64,000 nucleotides of DNA from Aedes albopictus (lineage: Eukaryota; Arthropoda; Insecta; Diptera; Culicidae). The notes below the pieces were generated by a model. That model searched no databases and was not told the DNA's origin. It saw only the letters and a program-made list of their open reading frames with translations. The position numbers and the translations under genes were made by a program. How positions within the stretch are numbered: the stretch's first letter is position 1; every line of letters starts with the position of its first letter. This document shows positions 1 through 10,519 of this stretch, piece by piece. The DNA is taken from assembly GCF_035046485.1 (NCBI RefSeq), contig NC_085136.1, positions 325,280,175 to 325,344,174 on the forward strand, written 5' to 3'.

Positions 1-280
1 TCATTCATTTCATTCAAAAATTTCGCCGAAAATCGATGGTCCATACCTTGGTTCATGCACAAACACAAGCGAAACGATCACTTTTAGCCATTTTGGCCAC
101 CCCCTGACCCCAACACAATCCGGAATATCTCCGGAATGGTTTCGGATATTAAATGGCCACTTGAGTATAATAAACTAGCACTAACTTATGATCGATTGAG
201 GGCGACTTCAAAAAAATCGGATGAAAATTGACGAAACGCCAGCATTTTGAAAATGAGTTGTCGGGGGTCGGGTACGTGAA
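1..280. other. No gene recognised
   Basis: I see no open frame, RNA gene or clear repeat boundary here. The GTGA-type repeat begins at the right end of this stretch. Confidence 0.3.
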
Positions 281-284
281 GGTT

Positions 285-815
285 AATAAGTATATGACTG
301 AGTGAGTTAGTAAGTTAGTGAACTAGTGAATAAGTGAACTTGCTACTGATTGAATGTGTGAGTAAATGAGAGAATTAATTAGCAAGTGAGTTAGTGAGTG
401 AGTCTGTTAATGAGTGAGCCTATTAGCGAGTAAATGAGTGAATTAGTTGGTTATAAATGAGTGTAAGTGAGTAAATAAATGAGTTTGTGAGTAAGTGAGA
501 AATACAATGAGCTAGTGAGTAATGTATTGAGCAGACAAGTAAACGAGTGAGTGAGCAAGTGAGGAGTTAGTGAGAGAATGAGTCTGCTAGTGAGTAAATG
601 TAAGTAATGTAGTGAGTTAATAATTTAATGAGAGTGTAAGTTGCTAAGTGCGTGTATTAGTAAGTGAGTGAGCTTGTAAGTGAGTGATGTAATAAGTAAG
701 TGAGTGAAAGATTGAGCAGATGGGCATATGAGTGAGTGAGTGACCTAGTGAGTTAGTGCAGTAGTAGCCTGTGAGTGATGTAATGAGTTACTAAATTAAT
801 GAATGAGTGGCTTGG
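285..815. repeat. Degenerate GTGA/GTAA tandem repeat (left block)
   Basis: Irregular tandem repetition of 4-mers (GTGA, GTAA, TTAG) fills this block and resumes after the inserted MITE at 1279-1400. The unit is degenerate, with no stable longer period. The complementary strand type (TCAC/TTAC) appears at 1895-2032, 2280-2515 and 2887-2935, so the two blocks face each other. Confidence 0.8.
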
Positions 816-817
816 TA

Positions 818-1278
818 CACTGTGGTGCATAATTGATCGGACAAACGCCGATTTTCATACAAAATGGCCAAGTTTGAGATGCTGTAACTATGGTTTGCTT
901 TGATGGATTGAGCTCAATTTTTGACACGGAACTACAAATATGCTGAATTTTGTGTATACAAAGTATAAAATGTTTTCGTTCACAGGTCTGGGCGTGGCAA
1001 GGCGTTGAAAATATTGCAAAAGTGATCGGACAGCGGCACGCGTGTAAATCAAAGGGGTACCGCTGTCCGATCACTTTTGCAATATTTTCAACGCCTTGCC
1101 ACGCCCAGACCTGTGAACGAAAACATTTTATACTTTGTATACACAAAATTCAGCATATTTGTAGTTCCGTGTCAAAAATTGAGCTCAATCCATCAAAGCA
1201 ACCCATAGTTACAGCATCTCAAACTTAGCCATTTTGTATGAAAATCGGCGTTTGTCCGATCAATTATGCACCACAGTG
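818..1278. mobile_element. Near-perfect hairpin MITE with TA flanks (Tc1/mariner type)
   Basis: The ends are CACTGTGGTGCATAATTG and its reverse complement, flanked by TA on both sides (816-817 and 1279-1280). The two arms (about 818-1037 and 1061-1278) are complementary over nearly their whole length with only scattered mismatches around a centre of about 25 bp. No coding capacity is expected; the short frames inside are mirror images of each other. TA target duplication and terminal CA/TG are typical of Tc1/mariner-derived MITEs. Confidence 0.85.
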
Positions 1279-1400
1279 TAAGTGAGGTAGTGAGTGAGTA
1301 AGTGAGTGAGCCCATTAGTTAGTATGTGAGTGAATGTGTGAGTAAATGAGTGAGACAGTGCGTGAATTAGTGAGTAAGTGTGTGAGTATGTGAATTGTAG
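1279..1400. repeat. GTGA repeat, continuation right of the MITE
   Basis: This is the same GTGA/GTAA repetition as at 285-815, interrupted by the hairpin MITE. Confidence 0.75.
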
Positions 1401-1894
1401 TGATGGCCACGAATGATGATTAATGAGGATGACATCTATCTAGAAAGTTTGCAAGTACAATTTATAGGTGGGAGATACCGTAACAGGGTATCGAAACCCA
1501 TGCCTTCCCATCGCCCTCTTCAATGTTACGGTAGCTAGCACAACTTGAATCAAAGCATGCGAACCTTGGATCTGATGGATAGTATTCTTTCAGCAGAGAA
1601 GAATGGAACTGTGCAGCATAAAATCAATGTCTGCTTTGATCGGTTGACTGTGTCGATCTCATCTGATCAAACGCTCTGACCCCAGTTATTGGAAATTACA
1701 ATATTGTGCTCGTTGACATGGAGACACACTTCATTGGTTCCAACGCATGGGATCCAAACTGCCAAGTGTCAACAATTTTCAGTAAAAATTGATTTTAATG
1801 CTGCACCGCTTTGATGCGGGCTGCGTAAAAAAACTACCCGTTTAATCCCTGGCTGATGTAAGCCAACTTTTCTTATATGAATTAGAATATTCAC
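1401..1894. other. Non-repetitive spacer, no gene recognised
   Basis: I find no long open frame or clear mobile-element ends. It separates the GTGA block from the oppositely oriented TCAC block. Confidence 0.3.
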
Positions 1895-2515
1895 AGCTAG
1901 CCGCTCACTTAAATACGTCATGATTTATTTGCCAACTCACCCACTTTTGAACCACCTCCTCACTTTCCAACACATCTACTCGCCAATTCAGTAATTCACA
2001 AGCTCACTTTACAAAATGTATTCATCCACTTAGGCTGATACAAATTTAATTTTCACTTTTTGTCTCCCCCCCCTTAAAAAAATTTTGGCTGGAATTTGCA
2101 TTTTGAGGGGGCAGATAAAAAATATTTATCAAAATTTCGGGTTTTTCCAAAAATTCTTTAACAAATCCGATGAGTTTTTAATATTTTTCAGATTAAATGC
2201 TTTATTATTTTTATCCCCCCCCTCGACCAGCCAAAGGGTGGTGGGACAAAAAGTGAAATAAATATTTGTAACGGCCTTATCTAGTCACCTAGTGTCTAAT
2301 TCACTAATTCATCATCTTACTCACCAACTCACTTACTCATCAATCTGTTCACACTTCACATTCACTTTTACATGAACTCATTTCGTCACCGAATTTACCA
2401 CTAACTTACAACTTACACATCACACTTATCTCATCACTTGCTTATCAACTTGCACACTTACTCGTCTACTTAGTCACTCACAAAATCATTCACCAAACCA
2501 AAAATCTGTAATTCA
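1895..2515. repeat. Degenerate TCAC/TTAC repeat (right, inverted block)
   Basis: Repeats such as ACTCACTTACTCACC occur at 1895-2032 and 2280-2515, and again at 2887-2935. They are the complement of the block at 285-1400. A Harbinger-like MITE (2033-2276) and a hAT-like MITE (2524-2878) are inserted in it. Confidence 0.7.
2033..2276. mobile_element. PIF/Harbinger-like MITE, TTA target duplication
   Basis: The inverted ends read GGCTGATACAAAT and, from the other side, GGCCGTTACAAAT, followed inward by matching TTTCACTTTTTGTC. TTA lies on both sides (2030-2032 and 2277-2279). A 3-bp TTA/TWA duplication and GGC ends fit PIF/Harbinger. It is 244 bp with no coding capacity. Confidence 0.75.
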
Positions 2516-2523
2516 CTCCCTTG

Positions 2524-2878
2524 CAGGCTTGTACATACTGAGTGCATGAAAATTCTGTTCTTTAGATTTTCACCATCAAAATAATGATGAATTTGAAATC
2601 TTTCTATCTTAGCTTATAGAAGGATGATGAAATACTCTAAATGCCATTTCGAACTGTCAAAAAGCCGCACCCTAGAGCCACTCGGGGCGTTCAAAGTGAA
2701 ATTCACTAGAGTGTTTTCACCCGGGTGCAAAGCTCTTTGCGCGCTCAGTATGATTCTGTGGTGAGTTTATTTTTAACTTTTAGGAACGACTAAGATGGAA
2801 AGATTTAATTTTTTTTATGATTTGTGTGGTGTATATCGAAAGAGGAGAATTTTCATGCGCTCAGTGCGGACAAGCCTG
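2524..2878. mobile_element. hAT-like MITE with perfect 8-bp target duplication
   Basis: Terminal inverted repeats begin CAGGCTTGT and extend through CTGAGTGCATGAAAATTCT on the left and a close match on the right. The 8-bp CTCCCTTG is present at 2516-2523 and again at 2879-2886. An 8-bp duplication with CA..TG ends is the hAT signature. It is 355 bp and non-autonomous. Confidence 0.85.
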
Positions 2879-3092
2879 CTCCCTTGGTAGCTCACTCATC
2901 AAATCATTCACCTACCAGTTATTTGATCACTTGTGTTACGAATGTCGGCGACAATGGCAGCCGAATGTTGACAAAAATGTGCCAAAACAGTGATTTCTGA
3001 CAACACTGCTCCCGTCTAGGGAGGCAAAAGGTTGAATGGATCTGCCATAGTCGTACAACATAACAGAATATGACTCGTCAACAAAAAAAGGA

Positions 3093-3281
3093 ATGAGACA
3101 AATTCAGAACGATCTTCACTTAGAATACCGTCTACAAAGTGCTACAACCTCAGAAAATCTTCCGTCGTCAATCAACTTTAAATCATCAATGGAAAGATTC
3201 ATAATACCGACTGTGGAAACGACCGATGAACTGGCAGAGTTATCCCTCTATGATTGGCTTTTGGAACAGAACGAATTATAA
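3093..3281 (+). CDS. Small unrecognised ORF
   Basis: This is a 62-codon ATG-to-stop frame that is acidic at its end and of no family I recognise. It has no visible splice signals, and it lies just before a foldback repeat. It may be chance or part of the neighbouring repeat. Confidence 0.12.
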   Translation: MRQIQNDLHLEYRLQSATTSENLPSSINFKSSMERFIIPTVETTDELAELSLYDWLLEQNEL

Positions 3282-3294
3282 GCAGGGTGATGCT

Positions 3295-3465
3295 ATTTCA
3301 TCCGACGTTTCGACTCTTGCTTTGGGCCTTCATCAAGGAGCTTATAGGGCTACCGCTACGTTTTCATCTCCAAGTAACCAGTGACAAAAATGAAGCGGTA
3401 TCCCTATAACTTCGCTGAAGAAAGGCCCAAACCAAGGATCAAAACGTCGTATCACCTCACTTATC
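3295..3465. repeat. Foldback repeat with GACGTTTCGA motif
   Basis: The left arm contains GACGTTTCGACTC and TTTGGGCCTTCATC. The right arm contains the complements (CTGAAGAAAGGCCC, then AAAACGTC). The arms surround a block with mirrored TATAGGG/CCCTATA. The layout resembles the longer palindrome at 56811-57180, but the core is more decayed. Confidence 0.6.
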
Positions 3466-3784
3466 CCAACCGAAAAGCCAATCATGGAGAGATAATTCAT
3501 AAGACAGAGCAAAAACGGATTATCATTCAAAGATTACTTTAAAACATCAGTTTTTGAAGAGTCAGAAACGATATCTTGTCTACGCATCGGGCAAATGGGC
3601 TCAAGTGTAAATTCTTAACTGGGAATGCGTCAAACAACTTGAGAAAAATACTGAGAATGCAACAGAATCAACAATTGTCCTCAGTATAACCAAATCCTCT
3701 AATCTGCAGCAACGAATGTGTAAACAACAAGGTACTTAGGTTAAGGTATGAACTTAACGTCTACAAAAACTTCGAAACATATAA
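3466..3784. other. No gene recognised; abuts a gap
   Basis: A+T-rich sequence with no supported feature, ending at the first 500-N gap. Confidence 0.3.
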
Positions 3785-4284
3785 NNNNNNNNNNNNNNNN
3801 NNNNNNNNNNNNNNNNNNNNNNNNNNNNNNNNNNNNNNNNNNNNNNNNNNNNNNNNNNNNNNNNNNNNNNNNNNNNNNNNNNNNNNNNNNNNNNNNNNNN
3901 NNNNNNNNNNNNNNNNNNNNNNNNNNNNNNNNNNNNNNNNNNNNNNNNNNNNNNNNNNNNNNNNNNNNNNNNNNNNNNNNNNNNNNNNNNNNNNNNNNNN
4001 NNNNNNNNNNNNNNNNNNNNNNNNNNNNNNNNNNNNNNNNNNNNNNNNNNNNNNNNNNNNNNNNNNNNNNNNNNNNNNNNNNNNNNNNNNNNNNNNNNNN
4101 NNNNNNNNNNNNNNNNNNNNNNNNNNNNNNNNNNNNNNNNNNNNNNNNNNNNNNNNNNNNNNNNNNNNNNNNNNNNNNNNNNNNNNNNNNNNNNNNNNNN
4201 NNNNNNNNNNNNNNNNNNNNNNNNNNNNNNNNNNNNNNNNNNNNNNNNNNNNNNNNNNNNNNNNNNNNNNNNNNNNNNNNNNNN
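3785..4284. other. Assembly gap (500 N)
   Basis: A run of exactly 500 unknown bases. The round length suggests a scaffold join rather than a measured distance. Open frames drawn through it are meaningless. Confidence 0.95.
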
Positions 4285-5210
4285 TGTATTGTACTTTTAT
4301 AATCCTTGAATAAAAGCATACCAGCTTTTTAATTCCAATGACATTTTCACTGCCAGAGTGACCCAAGTCATATAATTGAAAAATGAACCACTCGAAAAAA
4401 GTAAAATATTAATATCTCGAGAATGGAGTACATGTTTTATGTTATTCAGCATATGAAGGCTGGTTGTTGCACAGTTTGAATGAACCTATGGTACAAAATT
4501 GATGTGTGACAAAAAAATTTAAAATTTTCTTTTGATTAAACACATAAAAAGAGTTTTACTCTATATTTTTTTCCGACAATTGTGCGCCGGTTGACCGAAT
4601 GTCGTTTGTTCACTTCACTGTTTACTGTATCAGTATAACTTGAAATAACAGAATATTATTCAAAAAAGGAAATATCTCAGACAAAATTATACGCAGTTTC
4701 AACACCTACTACTTCCTCAACGCTTAAACTAGAAAGCATAGCCTATGATTTAAAGAAGGAAATAATTTCTGATGATCATATTGGCAGCTATAATGGAATC
4801 CATAGTTTGTCTAAATTGTTTTTAACATAATTCGGCCAAATGGCGTTCGACCAAACGGCCGGACACCGGCATGTACGAAGCGAGCCAATGCCAAAAGCCA
4901 GTGCTGCTGTATTTGATTCAGATTTTTTTGATTCCGTATAGTTTCGTTTTTGTGGTGTTTTGATTACCCAACTTTTTTTTCAAAAAGTTTTTCTATATCT
5001 GGCAATACACGTTAAGGCAAAGAGCAAAATACACATGACAAAAAACGGATTTTTCCTTTTTTTTTCTTTTTAGGCTCTTGGAAATAAATCCAGGTATCTA
5101 CCTAAAACAATCAGAACTACAAATTGAAAAAGGTTACTTTTCACATCAAAATATTTATTTTTTATTTTTTTTATATTATTTATTTTTTATTTTTTATTTG
5201 TATTAACGAG
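4285..5210. other. A+T-rich spacer, no gene recognised
   Basis: It is low-complexity and A+T-rich, including a TTTATTTTTTAT run just before 5211. I see no coding region or element ends that can be defended. Confidence 0.3.
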
Positions 5211-5211
5211 G

Positions 5212-7710
5212 GTTCTATAACATTTACCCGAAAACCATTTACCCGAAACACATTTACCCGAATGACATTTACCCGAACGTCATTTACCCGAATGCGACAA
5301 ATACCCGAACGCGACATTTACCCGAATGCGACATTTACCCGAATGTAACATTCACCCGAATACGACATTTACCCGAATACGACATTTACCCGAATGCGAC
5401 ACTTACCCGAAAAATGCAAAAAAACGTTGACTTGATCCCCATATGATTTGTCAATAATAAATATGTTATGGCCCGGTGTTTTCCAGCCGGCTTTCGTTAG
5501 ACCTTATAATCATCAGGCCAAATGATCATCAAGCACTCTGGTACAGGAAACTGGCGGTCAAAATGCTATTTTAATTTGAGGATTATTTAATGTTTTGTTT
5601 TTTATTAACGTCTCCACATCACAAGCCCGAACGCCAACCCGAAATCTTTCAGGAGGTCGCTCAAAAAGTGTTCACTGTGGACAACTTATTGGAAGTTGAT
5701 AAAACTTAATCAGTTAGAAAACGGTAATCCTTGGGCAATCTTTAGCAACGTGGTGGTTCATGAAAGGTTTACTTAGAGGGTAGAATTAGCATAAGTTAAA
5801 ATTCCCTAATAGAAAGAAATAAAAAAATAAGGGTTTACGGAAACGTAAGATGCAAATGCAATGCATTTAAGAAAACTGCACTGCGACGAAGGGAAAGGTT
5901 GCTGATTCAAACAGTTTGCCTGATATTCAGCGTGCATATCCGTTGGCTGAAGACGATGTACTTGTCTATTCAAATATGGATCCTGATGAGCTCAGTATGC
6001 TTACCTTACCTAAAATATGCACAAACATTTGCTATTGGTGCTAATTCCGAACCATACCAACCACCGTTGCAATGTTTTACACAACTGCACTTGATGAGCT
6101 TAGACGTATGTTCTCTGTGGTCAAATGGCTAGCTTTCTGATAAGTGAGAATGCCCAAAAAGACATCGAGCCATTCGGCTAAAAATCATTCATTCCGAAAG
6201 TCATGAGGATGAATGCTAAATTGTCACCAAGAAGTTTGAGATAAATTGAACTGTTTTTAGCACAACTGAACATTCGAATGTAATGACTTTTTCATCACCA
6301 AGCTATTACATTTTAACAACACAGGCTGCTTTGAGCTACTTATATACATTTATATACTCAGTCACAATTTAGCAGACATACTGCATGTATTCTTCTAATA
6401 TTTGCATTATTTTTAAAATAGGCTGTTCTTTTGAATTTGCAGAGTCCAACTGTGTACTGTAGCTGAGTTGGTCGATCTGGAAATAGAGGCTATTTTTCGA
6501 GTTGGAATGTTATATAGTTTATTTGCAGACGAACTTCTAACTCCATGAAAGATTTGTCCTTCTTTGAATAATAAGCTGTTCTTTCAATCTAAGATTAACT
6601 CAATTGACTGGTGGCCAAATCAGCAACTTGATAAGATATTTTCCTTTTTATAGAATTAACTGTTCTTTCGAGGCCTGCTAATCGATCGATCTATCATTTT
6701 TTCGGCCTAATGACCACTCGGTTATTATGCTTGGCTTACTATCCATTTCTCTACCTTTAACGGTGTAATGACCCATTCGGGGTAATGGCTTTTGGGATAA
6801 AGGTCTATTCGGGGTTATGGATTCCGGGCCGTGCCGTTAGGGGTATTTTGGTAGAGTTTCTTTTACAGAAATAGTGTTAACCTCACTAAGTTGTTTGGTG
6901 ATCAAACTATTCCTATCCTTCGGAGATTTTTCCTTCTTCTCTTCAAAGGCTGTTCTTTCGAGTTGTACTGCTGCATATTTTATTGGCGTTCGAACTACTA
7001 ACTGTATATGATTGTTTTTCTTCTTTCGATCATAGGATGTTCTTTTAAAATCCATTTTTATAGGATTGAGTGATGGATTCCAAGTCTACACCTAAGAATT
7101 TTCCCTTCTTTTAATAACAGGATGTTCTGTATCGTGAACAAATTGCAAACTTTTTTATCAAAGTTTTTTCCAATGATATGTTGATTTGCCGAGGGCTGTT
7201 CTCTAATCGATTCGATCTAATGACCATTCGGCCTACAAATAGAGTTTTTCTCTTCTTTAAATCATAAACTGTTCTTTGCTTATCGAAAGAACAGCTTATG
7301 AATCAAAGAAGGGTAAATCTCTAGAGGGAATGCCAACAGCAAACACAAAAAATATCAATCTGCAGTGATTAGTTTTATTCAGGTGTGAGTTCCTATCCCG
7401 GTCATTTCAGAGAAAATTTAATAAAATGTGTTTTTGAGGAATTCGACATTAAAAATATTTGTCTGAGTCGCAATACAAAATAATACATGTACTTTTTGCA
7501 TTGAACAAAACAAATAAACTTTACTCACAACATCATAATTCATGCAGAGTAATAAACTATTCGGGTAAATGTCGCATTCGGGTATGTGTCGCATTCGGGT
7601 AAATGTCGCATTCGGGTAAATGTCGCGTTCGGGTATTTGGCATTCGGGTATATGTTACATTCGGGTAAATGGTTTTCGGGTAAATGTCTTTCGGGTAAAT
7701 GTTATAGAAT
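5212..7710. mobile_element. Foldback-like element with tandem-array terminal inverted repeats
   Basis: The left end starts TTCTATAACATTTACCCG and holds 12 copies of a short unit ending in TACCCGAA (about 5212-5415), the clean ones 17 bp long. The right end (about 7557-7710) holds 9 copies of the complement (TTCGGGTAAATGT) and finishes with the mirror of the left tip. The interior (about 2.1 kb) has no long frame but carries its own dispersed motif CTGTTCTTTCGA. Long terminal inverted repeats made of short tandem units are the hallmark of Foldback/Galileo-type elements. The target duplication could not be fixed. Confidence 0.7.
6425..7315. repeat. Internal dispersed repeat (CTGTTCTTTCGA) of the foldback-like element
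   Basis: Copies of a block with a CTTCTTT tract followed by GCTGTTCTTTCGA occur near 6420, 6555, 6650, 6935, 7020, 7105, 7190 and 7255. The last is a local palindrome (7250-7315), where the block is followed by its own complement. Confidence 0.6.
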
Positions 7711-7712
7711 CT

Positions 7713-7760
7713 GACGATCCATAGCCTTAACCACTAGGCTAGCTAAAGACCCCAGATAGT
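7713..7760 (-). mobile_element. Fragment of tRNA-derived SINE head
   Basis: Read on the minus strand, it matches the head of the SINE at 36175-36431: the A-box-like TAGCCTAGTGGTTAAGGCTA is followed by GGATCG. It begins right at the edge of the foldback-like element. Confidence 0.5.
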
Positions 7761-8680
7761 TACTGATATTTGGCCGAAATAAAGGTGAGTTTTATGTGAT
7801 TTCTGGTGGAATTTACAAAATCTTCACGAAGTTTTCTGCGGCTTGAAAAAAACTTATGTAAATCCATCAAGATTTATTTGTAATATTGAATCGAAATTCT
7901 CTATAATTCAAAAAGCTTTTTTGCTGTTTCTAACGACATTATAACAAAAAAATCGTAGTCAAGTCTGGGGTTTTTCTACTACACAGAAAAACTCCACAAA
8001 TATTTTTTTAAAATCCTTCAAGAGACCATTTTTCAGAAATTTATTCATTCATTTAGCTTTATTATGGATTTATATTTACATATTTTTGCTCACCATGCGA
8101 TCTCTTCGACACAGTCGTCGATGAGAGGTGTGTGGACTTTCAACACATTAAAAACAATGCGCTCTCGCCTAGGCTTTACATATACAATAGGTGCGTAGTG
8201 TGCACAGCAAAAAAATCTGAAAGTTACACCCGACGTAAACAAATTTAACACTTAAGTTTCTATTTCATCTCACTAAATTTTACATGAAACAATTTCTTGT
8301 ATGGAATGTTGAACACAAGCTCCATATTGAGAGCAACCTGTAAATTTTAAAACTGATGGAAAAATGTGTGTGATATGACGATGTCCATTTGTAACAGGTG
8401 ATATGATGTAACATTTTTTATCTGTGTGGATGTATATCTAATCCATCCGAAAGGAGTGCAGTTTGTGAAAAATATAACCTCAGAATTTCGAGTTTAACTT
8501 GAATTCAGATTAGTCAGCGTATGTAACAGCCCTAATCCCACCTAATGCATCTGACAGGAGCCAACATCTATCGTGTATCCACAATTGATTCCTTTGTGGA
8601 TTCACAAATGTTTACATACAAGATGTTGGATTCTTAAAAATGGCTGCCTCGCACCCTGGTGGGTTAGTCACTACGTCTTC
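7761..8680. other. No gene recognised
   Basis: A+T-rich sequence with no defended feature. Confidence 0.3.
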
Positions 8681-8683
8681 GAG

Positions 8684-8765
8684 TCTTCTCGTAGCGTAGC
8701 GGTAACGCGCCTGTCTAGTGAGTAGGAGTCGTGAGTTCGAGTCTCACCGAGCGGACGAGTAACTT
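8684..8765 (+). mobile_element. tRNA-derived SINE head
   Basis: An A-box-like GTAGCGTAGCGGTAACGC and a B box GAGTTCGAGTCTCAC are spaced as in a tRNA. The flanking sequence does not close a good acceptor stem, so this is read as a SINE or tRNA-like relic rather than a working tRNA gene. Confidence 0.55.
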
Positions 8766-8961
8766 TTTCGCAAATTTCACCTCAATTTGTTCATTTCATA
8801 CTCACGCCAGTATTTGTAAAGTCTAGCTTTTGGAATTAAGTAGAACTTCCATTCGGCTGGTTAAGCCGCAAAAATCGATAGTTAATTAATTTGCCACTTT
8901 TGCCTGAGCCTCAACCCAGACAATAAATATAAGTATTCAATATGAAAACCCCTTATTTATC

Positions 8962-9990
8962 CATCTTTCTCGTGCTTTCTAAAACCCATTTCAACAAAAC
9001 TCAAGTGAAATGTTGATGAATATCGCACTTTTATACGCTAAACAAAAAATCATTTCATGGCACCAGAAATCATATCGTTTATTTGGTTTTTCATATTTGG
9101 GCCTGAAACTCTTAAAAAACCGCGATCTTGAGTCGCCATGTTGGATTGTAGACCACCATGTTGAATATTCTGGTCGCAATCTTGGATTTTTAACCGCCAT
9201 CATGGATATTCTGGTCGCCGTTTTTGAAGTCCAGACATCTTACCTATACCAAGTTTACCCATGTTGCATGGTTTTTATACCTAAAACTCCATTAAACAGC
9301 CACCATTGCATTGCAGCCACCATCTTGGATTTGAGATCACGATCTTGGATATTCTGGTGGCAATTATTTTACTCAGGACATCTCCTCCTTACCAAATATA
9401 CCCATATTACATGGTATTGTGGCCTAAAACTCCATTAAACAACCGCTACCATGAATTCAGAGCAGCCATATTGGATTTTAGATCGCCATCTTGGATAATC
9501 TGGTGGCCATTTTGGATTCCGGACATCTTCCTCACATCAAATATGCCCATATTGACTTGTTTATTTTATTACAGAGCCGCCATCTTGAACTTTGAGCCGC
9601 CATATTGGATTGTAGGCCACCATCTTGCATATTATAGTCGTTATTTCTGAATTCCGGACATATTTGTCATGCAAAATATACCCATATTGGAATGTTTTAT
9701 GGCCTAAGACTCCATTAAACAGCCGCTATTTTGAATTTGGAGCAGCCACCTTGGATTTCAGCCCACCATCTTGGATATCCTGGTCGTTTTTTTACTCCGG
9801 ACATCTTTCTCATACCAAATATACCCATATTGCATGATGGGGCTTGGTTAAGTTTTATATACGGCCAGTTCTACCGGTGGCCATAACTCCGGAACGCTTT
9901 GACCAATCCTGGCCATTTTAGCAAAGGATTTTTTAAAATGCTTTCGGTAAAATTACCCTGTAGCCACCTTGAAATTTTCAGGAATTTTCG
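8962..9990 (+). mobile_element. Composite element, locus 1: head, CCATCTTGG array, tail
   Basis: The head (8962-9100) matches the complement of 51880-52028, including ATTTCAACAAAACTCAAG and TTTCATGGCACCAGAAAT. It is followed by five units of about 135-145 bp (9100-9835) rich in CCATCTTGGAT and ending in ATACCCATATTGCATGG. The tail (from 9868) shares GGCCATAACTCCGGAACG with locus 2 but lacks the terminal ACGAGAAAGGC. The open frames inside are the repeat read through. Confidence 0.65.
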
Positions 9991-10500
9991 AGAATTTCAT
10001 CTAGATGTCTCAAGGAAATACAATTATCCAGGAAGCTCTCTACATTCTTTGACGTGAGTTTTGGGAAATATGTTCGTCTGAAGTTTATTTGGAAATTACT
10101 AGGGACCATGTTTTTGGTCGTATCGTTGAAGAAAACACCAATTTTGCATGCGAAATTAAAAATTCACTTGGATTTTGTGAGGTGTAATCATACATTTACA
10201 GTAAAAGTAATAAATTTCATGAAAAAAAAATAGAAAAAGTAGATGTAAAATGAATTAAACTATTATTTCGCAAGATTCGGAATTGTAATCAGCTAATTTA
10301 TGTCTAAAATTTTAAACTTGGTGGAATTTTGAGGTTATTTTCCAAATTTTCTCAGATTTCACGTCATTTCACGGTATTTCTCAAATTTTGCGGCCATTGC
10401 CCAATTTCGTGGATTTCGCGGCTTCCGCGATATAGCGAATTCCATTGTCACTGCAAATTGGAAATAGGAAGGCATTGGTTTGGGGAATCCTTAATTAATA
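9991..10500. other. No gene recognised
   Basis: Non-coding sequence leading into the AGAAATTC repeat field. Confidence 0.3.
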
Positions 10501-10519
10501 AATTCAAGGATTTTCCTTG

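Noticed and set aside
3741..4366. Frames through the first gap
   Set aside because: Consist almost entirely of unknown residues.
5212..7710. CRISPR-like regular arrays
   Set aside because: The units are contiguous and degenerate with no unique spacers, they form inverted terminal arrays, and the window is eukaryotic.
8684..8765. Functional tRNA gene
   Set aside because: A and B boxes are good but the stems do not pair convincingly, and several similar tRNA-like heads in the window belong to SINEs.
9010..9837. Plus-strand frames with ILDFRSPSWI-like repeats
   Set aside because: Translation of the CCATCTTGGAT array, not a repeat protein; frames change from unit to unit.
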